DNA from: Tillus elongatus
Taxonomy: Eukaryota; Arthropoda; Insecta; Coleoptera; Cleridae
Assembly: GCA_964006375.1 (NCBI GenBank)
Contig: OZ023266.1
Location: forward strand, 67,981,403 to 68,045,402
DNA: 64,000 nt
Direction: 5' to 3'
The position numbers and the translations under genes were made by a program. The notes beneath the pieces are model-generated. The model was not told the origin of the DNA, did no database searches, and worked only from the letters and a program-made list of their open reading frames with translations. This document shows positions 56,724 through 64,000 of the stretch, one piece after another. Within the stretch, counting starts at the first letter, position 1. Each line of letters opens with the position of its first letter.

Positions 56724-57471
56724 CTGGATAATAAATTTTTTATAAAAATATATTAATAATACCATTTTATGAACTTATTTTTAAAAAATTTAGGATTTAA
56801 ACCAGTTTCCCATACAATACACGGATTGTGAGCAGAGATCATCGGCTTGTCCATCAGCATCCGCCTGTATAACTTCATTCTTTTTTAATGACGTTCAAGC
56901 CGCTATGCTCTGTGAGAAGATATATACAGAGCATTGTTGCAAAATTTATTACAAGTTGTAAAATGAAGCCTGTTTACAAAGATAAAAACTAAAGCAAATA
57001 CCCCAACCATAACAAGAAAGTTAAAATTGTATTGTTGCTGGGGAAGTTATCAAGCGCAAAAGAAAAAAGAAGATTGCGGGGTCCATCTCATTTAGAGTAA
57101 AATTGTATATATGCAACTTTGTCACATTACTTGAATTTAAGAGAAATTTTTTACGTATTTGCGTTATTTACTGACATCTCCCACACATAAAATATCTGGT
57201 TTAAGCACCTCAACAATACCAAGAAAGTTGCAATTGTTGTTGCTATGGTAATGATCAAGCGTAAAAAAATTAGTATAGGGGTATAGAAATTTTTTAGATT
57301 TTATAATATCGTAAGAATGAAACCTTTGCCAACAGGCTAATAACTTTCTGAACAGCAAAGAGAGGTGGAAGACAATACACAGGAGCCAATTTTGCTACCA
57401 GAGAAGAAAATCCTGCTATATTTAATTAAGTGCGGTAGTGTCTGTGTAAATAGTACTTATGTATTCCTTAC
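56724..57471. other. Msp300 intron (748 bp)
   Basis: No repeat or gene recognised. Confidence 0.6.
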
Positions 57472-57722
57472 CTGGTTTGTGCTGCAGAAATCCAATCAGA
57501 GCATTGTCTGTACTTCTCATTATACAGTCTGTGATCGGCGACATTTTGTTCACATTTTTTGACTATCTCTTTTGCTGTAGCTTGCACAGACTGAAACCTT
57601 GAAGTGATCTGCTGCACATTAACAGAAATGCGAGTGTCTCCACTGCTCTGTACCAGTTCTGTCGAATCGTCGGACATCTTATCCAGTTCCGCCTCATTCT
57701 GACGGAGGTTAAGTATGAGAGC
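57472..57722 (-). CDS. Msp300: Msp300 exon (251 bp), most upstream in window
   Basis: The acceptor is AATTTTTCCTGCAG before GCTCTCATAC and the donor CAAACCAG before GTAAGG. It starts on a codon boundary and leaves two bases. It encodes ALILNLRQNEAELDKMSDDS, TRISVNVQQITSRFQSVQAT and RLYNEKYRQCSDWISAAQTR. The final block carries the helix-A Trp of a spectrin repeat. There is no reason to take its internal Met as a start, since the frame is open back to a good acceptor. The previous exon lies outside the window. Confidence 0.93.
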
Positions 57723-58698
57723 CTGCAGGAAAAATTACTTCAATATATTCTAATAGTCACAAAACTAAAAGCCAATGAAGTGTTGGTTCTCTCAAAAGTA
57801 TTACGTTAATCTTATTCAACTTGTTGAAGTTTTAATAATGTTATTTAGGATGGGATCAACTGTAAGCTATTAGAAATATATTAAGAGAAAATATCATCAG
57901 TAAAAGAAATTATAATTTTATTAATTCTATTGGTTTATATATTAGTTGAGAGAAATAATACTTCGTTTAGCATTGACATCTAAGAGAGTGAAATGCTACG
58001 AAGATTAAGTAACAGCAGTGTAGAAGGAAGTTAAAAGAGCCCATCACCTAGAAGATACCCATAAGAACTTTATTGTCAAGTGTCTCATAAAGAAGTGCTT
58101 TTGTGTTTAAAAAAAAGTTTATATAATATAAATCAATGAAGGTAAATAAAATAATAACAATAATATTAATGAGTCCTAAACAGAAGGATTTGTGGCGGCA
58201 TCTTAGAATAAAGTGTTGAAAACATTCGTCTGCAGAAGTTGTATATTTCAAGCGAACGTCAAAGTCGCTCGTTGAGCATGTGAGTCCCATCCAGAAATGG
58301 TCACCCATATTTTGCATCTTGCCCCACTAACCCTTTAAAGATCTGATGATCGTTTCGATAACAAAATTAGATTTACCAGAGGAATGTGTGTGTGTGTGAT
58401 GTTGTTGCTGGCATTGATACTGTTTCACATTAGCCACAAATTGTAAATTAACATTATGACGTTTTCTGGACTCTCATTATTCTAGCCTAGAACATTTTTT
58501 CTTTCTGTTCGTACACGACAGTACCCATATCAAGCAACATGTACAGCATGATTAATTACTACATAACACCAGAGGAATAAATATTCTCATTGGATTGTTA
58601 TATAAATGTACTTGTCGCTCTATGAGTTTTGTATTTTCACTTAAGTTTCGCTAATGGTCCAAATAAACAATCGATGCTATCGTTTGCTCCACAAGACA
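57723..58698. other. Msp300 intron, nothing recognised
   Basis: No supported feature. Confidence 0.5.
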
Positions 58699-58706
58699 TT
58701 GAAGCT
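58699..58706. other. hAT target-site duplication TTGAAGCT (left)
   Basis: An 8-bp direct repeat, with the second copy at 60919-60926, exactly outside both inverted ends. Confidence 0.95.
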
Positions 58707-60918
58707 TAGTGGCGTGCGGTCCATGGAAGCAAGGGAAGCATTGCTTCCCTTAAAATAACGACTACATACCTAAACCCCATTATTTAAAATCCCTTTTGTA
58801 TTTTAAATATTAAATTTCAAATTCTGAAACTAATTTAATTATTAAAATTTTTATTTCGCAAGCTCACACACATAATTATTTATTATGCATCATACTGTAT
58901 TTGTATATACGCTCCTAGCAATGACGTCGTCCCAGTAAATGCGACCGCATGCGGACAGCATGAACCTGATCTGAGACTAGGAGTGGATGCAATGACTTCA
59001 GTTAGACACGTAGTCAGCAGGCAACTTTATAAAAGAGACCCCGGCTCGGCGCGATATACGCGTGTTTTTAGAACGTGTTGTACTACGAAGACCCGATGCG
59101 AGCACAACGCGAATGTGCCTGATTATTTCGTAGATATAAGCAGTCGACTAAGTTAAATACATTGGCATTTTATGATTATTAATATGGCTGCAAGTAGATC
59201 AGCTTTCAACAGCGGTGGCGGTGGGGATTTACAAACTTTACAAACAAGTGGTAATAATAACTGTATTTGTATTGTGTGTTTTTTGATAACTAAATGATTT
59301 TCAGCTTTACAGTTTGCTGAAAAACTTGCTGTTATTAATAAGAGTAGGCTGAAACCTACTCTAAAAAACTTAAATACAAGAATTAAAACATGTACCTATT
59401 CGACATTTCAACGCGGAAAAAACTTATAAACAATGTGAATGGTTAGCGGGTTGTGAAAACAGGAATAAACTGTTTTGTTGGTCTTGTAGTCTTAAATACT
59501 CGCATTCAGAATGACTTAATTTCGGCTGCTGCCACTATTATTTTGAACATAATTAAATCTGAAATTAAACAGATTGGTTTCATTGCTATTGTTCTAGATG
59601 AAACAACCGATGTAACTAATTTAGGCAAACTATATGTAGTAATACCCTACGTAAAAATGGATGGGAGTGTACAAGAAAGATTTTTAGGCTTTAAAAATGT
59701 GACAGAAGGTCGTACCGCAAACGCTCTATATAAAATTGTGCTTAATATTATGAAATATATTGAGGAGGCTGATAATAAATTAAATGCCCAAAGCTATGAT
59801 GGGGCTGCTGTTATGGCCGGACATTTAGGAGGTCTTCAAGCTAAAGTGCGGGAAACGTTCTCCATAGCTCTATTTGTACACTGTTGTGCTCATAAATTAA
59901 ATTAAATTTTATCCCAATCTGTAAATCATCTTAAAGAATGTAAAGTGTTAAATGGCTGCTTTTTTTCCAAATCTACGAAGCGCACACAAGCCTTAGACTC
60001 AATTGTTAAAAAACGTTTACCCAAAGTAGCTGCAACCCGATGAAACTACAACGGCAGACTTGTGTTAACTATATTTGAACACCGTGAATCGTTAATTTAA
60101 CTTTTTGAAAACATAATGGAAAATAGCAAAAATTGGGACGCAGAAACGGTCAATAGTTCTAGAGGATTTTTAGATGGTTTGAATAAGACTTTAATTTTAA
60201 TTTTTTACTTAATATATTTTCGGAAATATTTCCGTTTTCAGATAACGTATTTAACATATTGCAATGTAAAATAAATTAGATTGGTTTTTGCCTGAAAAAA
60301 AATAGTGAATTTAAATCCGCCGCCTTTTCTACGAAATTATAGATCAAATTCAGCAACAAATTAACTGCAGATTTTATCATCTCAGTGACCTGACATTTCT
60401 TGAATTGTGTAATTTTGGAGGTTTTAAAGGGATACCTTTCCCAGAAGATTCATTCAAATCATTATTTCACCACTATGGACATTATTTTGACAAAGCCTTA
60501 TTACGATCAGAACTCACAGTCATTTATGAACCCGATGTTATTGACACAAAAACTAACGCGAGTGAACTTTTAACTTTCTTAAAACAATCAAAATTGGAAA
60601 ATGCATATTCTGAAGTGTTCAAATTATGTGAATTAGTATTAACAATTCCTGCTACTAGTGCACCTTTCGAACGAAATTTTTCTATATTGAAACGTATCAA
60701 GAGTTTTGTTAGAAATTCAACAGGACAGGAAAGACTTTCCCAAATTTCAATTTTGTCAGTTGAAAATAAACTCGTCCAGGAAATGTCCCAGAATCCACAG
60801 TTACATGACGACATTATTAACGAATTTTCCAAAAACGACAGAAGAATCGAGTTACACTACAAATAGGTAAGTTTCTAAGAATTGCTTTCCTTATTTGAAA
60901 TCTCACCGTACGCCCCTG
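58707..60918 (+). mobile_element. hAT element, 2.2 kb, with perfect 8-bp target duplication
   Basis: The ends TAGTGGCGTGCGG (left) and CCGTACGCCCCTG (right) are inverted repeats differing at two or three positions, flanked by TTGAAGCT on both sides. Just inside the left end is a subterminal palindrome (aagcaagggaagcattgctt). The element carries a decayed transposase. The 8-bp duplication and CAGxGGCG-type ends are the hallmark of hAT. Confidence 0.95.
59437..60866 (+). pseudogene. hAT transposase, broken (ZMYM1-like)
   Basis: 59437-59490 gives EWLAGCENRNKLFCWSC, the TTF-type zinc finger usual at the N-terminus of this group. After a frame change, GFIAIVLDETTDVTNLGKLY carries the first catalytic Asp, then YDGAAVMAGHLGGLQAKV and FVHCCAHKLN (CxxH region). 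Stops follow from 59905 to 60400. A second open segment at 60405-60866 gives LVLTIPATSAPFERNFSILK then RLSQISILSVENKL, the hAT C-terminal dimerisation domain. The middle is decayed and the zinc-finger-to-catalytic distance is shortened by deletion. Confidence 0.9.
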
Positions 60919-60926
60919 TTGAAGCT

Positions 60927-61074
60927 GCAGATAGTAATGATAGTATGTTGTATCTACTACAACTATGCCTCCCAATATCACGTCTACTTAGTGCGAGCAA
61001 TCCGGACATCGTGCTGCTGGATTTTAAGACAAAAGCGATTTTTCTGATTGAATTATTTGCTCCAGAAGCAATTT
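60927..61074 (+). pseudogene. Short LINE endonuclease-like fragment
   Basis: Translation LLSASNPDIVLLDFKTKAIF and then LIELFAPEAI resembles the PD-(D/E)xK core of restriction-like-endonuclease LINEs. Only about 40 residues, so tentative. The hAT element is inserted directly to its left. Confidence 0.5.
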
Positions 61075-61345
61075 GAGTTTCGCTTTTTCCGTAGAAACTG
61101 TAACATTAATATCAACCGAGGTTATGGCATTGTATTTGAACAAGTTGAATGTCTGCACGTGCCGCCCTTCACAGGGGGCGTAAAGCCGTCGGTCCCGTGT
61201 CCATATAATGTTGGGCACGTTAAAGATCTTTACCATCCTTACAGAAAGGTTGGGGTTCGGCAAAATTTCCAGGATAGTGAGATGAAACTGCTGCCTGACG
61301 TCGGTGATTGGCCATAGTCGCGGAAATAGGTCGACGTTAAAGAAA
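61074..61345 (+). mobile_element. SINE body without tRNA head (copy 4)
   Basis: Collinear with 61615-61890 (ttgaatgtctgcacgtgccg, aatttccaggatagtg, cgcggaaataggtcgacgtt) but lacking the A- and B-box head; it starts in ttcgctttttccgtagaaac. Ends aaagaaacaaaa. Confidence 0.85.
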
Positions 61346-61540
61346 CAAAATTACCAAACTGTCTATTACTAAATCAATGGAGATTTTCTCCAATAAACTT
61401 ATGAATGCAAAGTTGATTGATTTATCTTAATAAATGAAATTTTACCTGCTATTCCAATTTTTATGTCGCAACACCTATGAAACTCTATGATACTCTATGA
61501 CAGATTATCTGAACCCTTCCTAGCATAGTTTAATTTTCAG
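61346..61540. other. Spacer between two SINE copies
   Basis: Nothing recognised. Confidence 0.4.
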
Positions 61541-61890
61541 AACCTCAGTGGTTCAGGGGTAAGAACGTGTGCCTCTGAACCGAAGGGTACTGGGTTTGAT
61601 CCCAGGGTACTCCTTTCGCTTTTTCAGTATAAACTGTAACATTAATATCAACCGAGGTTCTGCCATTGTATTTGAACAAGTTGAATGTCTGGACGTTCCG
61701 CCCTTCAGAGGAGGCGTAAAGCCGTCGGTCCCGTGTCCATGCAATGTTGAGCACGTTAAAGATCCCTACCCTCCTTACAGAAAGGTAGGGGTTCGGCAAA
61801 ATTTCCAGGATAGTGGGGTGAAACTGCTCCTTGACGTCGGTGATTGGCCATAGTCGCGGAAATAGGCCGACGTTAAAGAAACAAAACACA
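61541..61890 (+). mobile_element. tRNA-derived SINE (copy 5), complete
   Basis: The head has A-box-like AGTGGTTCAGGGGTAAGAACG and B-box-like CTGGGTTTGATCCCAGG, followed by the full body and an aaacaaaacaca tail. About 90 percent identical by eye to copy 4 over the body. Confidence 0.9.
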
Positions 61891-62030
61891 CATTTTCACG
61901 AGTGATTGTCTTTGTGTCTTGTTTAAATGATCTCAATACACAGCTATATTTTAATTTATTTTCACATTAATGTTACTTACAACTGCTTAATTGTATGCTT
62001 GCATTTGATTTCACTGACTGTATAAATAGT

Positions 62031-62032
<2 letters not shown>

Positions 62033-62120
<88 letters not shown>

Positions 62121-62144
62121 TATATATATATATATATATATATA

Positions 62145-62221
<77 letters not shown>
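62033..62221. repeat. (TA)n microsatellite with two GCA interruptions
   Basis: About 190 bp. Single gcatatat interruptions lie near 62117 and 62145. Confidence 0.98.
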
Positions 62222-62223
<2 letters not shown>

Positions 62224-62483
62224 TTTTACGCATCATGTAGATTTTTAATTTTACTCTTTCTTTCTCAGGTTCTCGTAAAAGGAATTGATTCTATTCATGA
62301 CCGGAGTATGGGTTTGTTTTGCTGTCACCATTGATTTTAAAATGGACCTTTTGTCAAATCTAAACTATCCTGATATCAGTTATCTGAACCTGTGGAGATA
62401 TTATCCAGATGGTATGTTGTTTGTATGTAGGTTTCTTAAATTTACTGTTATTTATGTAATCGTGAGTGTATGTATATGCCATA

Positions 62484-62895
<412 letters not shown>

Positions 62896-63440
62896 TTGTT
62901 GTCAGTTTAGGCCGATCTTGATCAAAATAGGTGAGTACCTTCCTTTTGCAAGTGGTTTGCATAAGTTTGTTAGCCAGAAAAATCAGCCTAGGATTTCCCG
63001 GAAAATTTTGTGTTTTCTTTCTAAAAAAATCTATATCTCCCGAAATAATAAAGTAAGGACAACCAGATTTGGTACGCGTGTTTCCATGTACCAAAATTTA
63101 GGTCTCTAAGTTTAAAGACAAAAAAGTTATGGGCAGTTAAAAGGAAAAAAAATGGAGTTTTCCTCAAAACGTCAAAGTCGCGATTTGAAACGTCAAAATT
63201 GACAAGAGTATTCTGCGAAACCTTAAGTTTCAGCTTCAACCGTCATTGGCCTTCATTTTACTAAAATGTTTACAGAAAATTCAGTTCAAATAGACCCTCT
63301 CTCTGATGCTTTAGCTGTCGGTTCAGTTAAGTTGATGCTTTCACTGTAGGTTTAGGTAAGTTTATGGTTTAACGGTCTATAATTTTTAGCTAATGTTCGT
63401 AGAACAAATTCGTTAATGCATTTTTGCATTTTTTATCGAA
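62896..63440 (-). repeat. TIR-family interior
   Basis: Family blocks in order, including gaaaccttaagtttcagctt (63210), tagaccctctctctgatgct (63289), and a ttggtacgcgtgtttccatg block. Non-coding. Confidence 0.75.
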
Positions 63441-63471
63441 ATATGATGCATCTTTGTAAGATTAAAAAGTC

Positions 63472-64000
63472 TGGACGCAGCAAGTGCGTTATGGTAGTGA
63501 ATTTTCATAGAAATGATCTGACACAAAATATTTTATTATAACTTTTTTTTCTTGTAACATAGAAATCTAAATTTTGGTGTATAGTTTACTTTTTATATCG
63601 TAAACCTACCTACCAAATTTGGTTTTCATAGATTTTATATTTTTTAAGATAAAAAAATTTTTCAAATGAAAACTAAAAATTTTCCCGGAACACCTCGTCC
63701 AATTTTTCTAAATAACGAACTTGTCAAAGCCATTTACAGAAGGAAGGTACATGCCAAATTTTATTAAAATCGGCTTATTACTTTTTGAGATATGAATTTT
63801 TTTCAAATGAAAACTCAAAATTTTCCCGGAAAACCTCGTCCGATTTTCTTGACTAACAAACATGTCAAAGCCATTTACAAAAGTAAGGTATGTGCCAAAT
63901 TTCATTAAAATCAGCTTATTACTTTTTGAGATATGAATTTTTTTCGAATGAAAACTCAAAATTTTCTCGGAAAATCTCGTCCGATTTTCCTGACTAACAA
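63472..64000 (+). repeat. TIR-family left end running into a 141-bp tandem repeat
   Basis: Starts tggacgcagcaagtgcgtta. From about 63668 a 141-bp unit beginning gaaaact recurs at 63809 and 63950, running off the window. Each unit contains ttcccggaaaacctcgtccg and tcaaagccatttaca. Confidence 0.85.

Noticed and set aside
60524..60832. Minus-strand 102-codon frame over the hAT dimerisation domain
   Set aside because: Antisense of the readable hAT segment.
62271..62412. Possible plus-strand exon flanked by CAG and GTATG
   Set aside because: No recognisable protein and no consistent frame; AG and GT are expected by chance.

Overview
This is an AT-rich, intron-dominated stretch of an animal genome, almost certainly an insect. 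Nine minus-strand exons between 29360 and 57722 join in one continuous reading frame of 3251 codons. They encode an internal part of a giant spectrin-repeat protein that I recognise as the insect nesprin Msp300 (SYNE1/SYNE2 family), which links nuclei and organelles to the cytoskeleton, chiefly in muscle. Neither end of the gene lies in the window. No further exon was found left of 29360 or right of 57722, so the window appears to lie wholly inside this gene, with a downstream intron of more than 29 kb and an upstream intron of more than 6 kb. A (TCAGG)10 tract at 1619-1673 is the beetle-type telomeric motif and weakly suggests Coleoptera; nothing else here fixes the order.

Layout, left to right. 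A 147/148-bp satellite carrying a tRNA-like B-box motif fills 1-1254 and is followed by the TCAGG tract. From 1.7 to 18.6 kb the intron is built from transposon debris: tRNA-derived SINEs, non-LTR retrotransposon fragments of at least four kinds, a mariner-like remnant, a foldback element, and a family of terminal-inverted-repeat (TIR) elements whose ends share the core GCAGCAAGTGCG. A nearly complete BEL/Pao LTR retrotransposon with a 5-bp target duplication occupies 19176-25698 on the minus strand. Two mariner-type remnants and a SINE follow to 29.2 kb.

The exon-dense core is 29360-38628: five exons of 3012, 111, 174, 4052 and 1441 bp separated by introns of 145, 177, 96 and 61 bp. The next intron (38629-41479) holds a LINE RNase H fragment. 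A 151-bp exon lies at 41480-41630. The 10.5-kb intron 41631-52161 holds a (AAT)n tract, TIR-family copies, a mariner remnant, a near-perfect 260-bp palindrome and an almost full-length GC-rich two-ORF LINE (about 45755-51740). Exons at 52162-52452, 56454-56723 and 57472-57722 follow, with an antisense LINE fragment and a piggyBac remnant in the intron between the first two. The right end contains a hAT element with an intact 8-bp target duplication (58707-60918), two SINE copies, long TA tracts and more TIR-family repeats, ending in a 141-bp tandem repeat.

Only the Msp300 exons look like host coding sequence. The other long open frames belong to the BEL element and the full-length LINE; the remaining coding traces are broken transposon genes. 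I found no rRNA, functional tRNA or CRISPR array.
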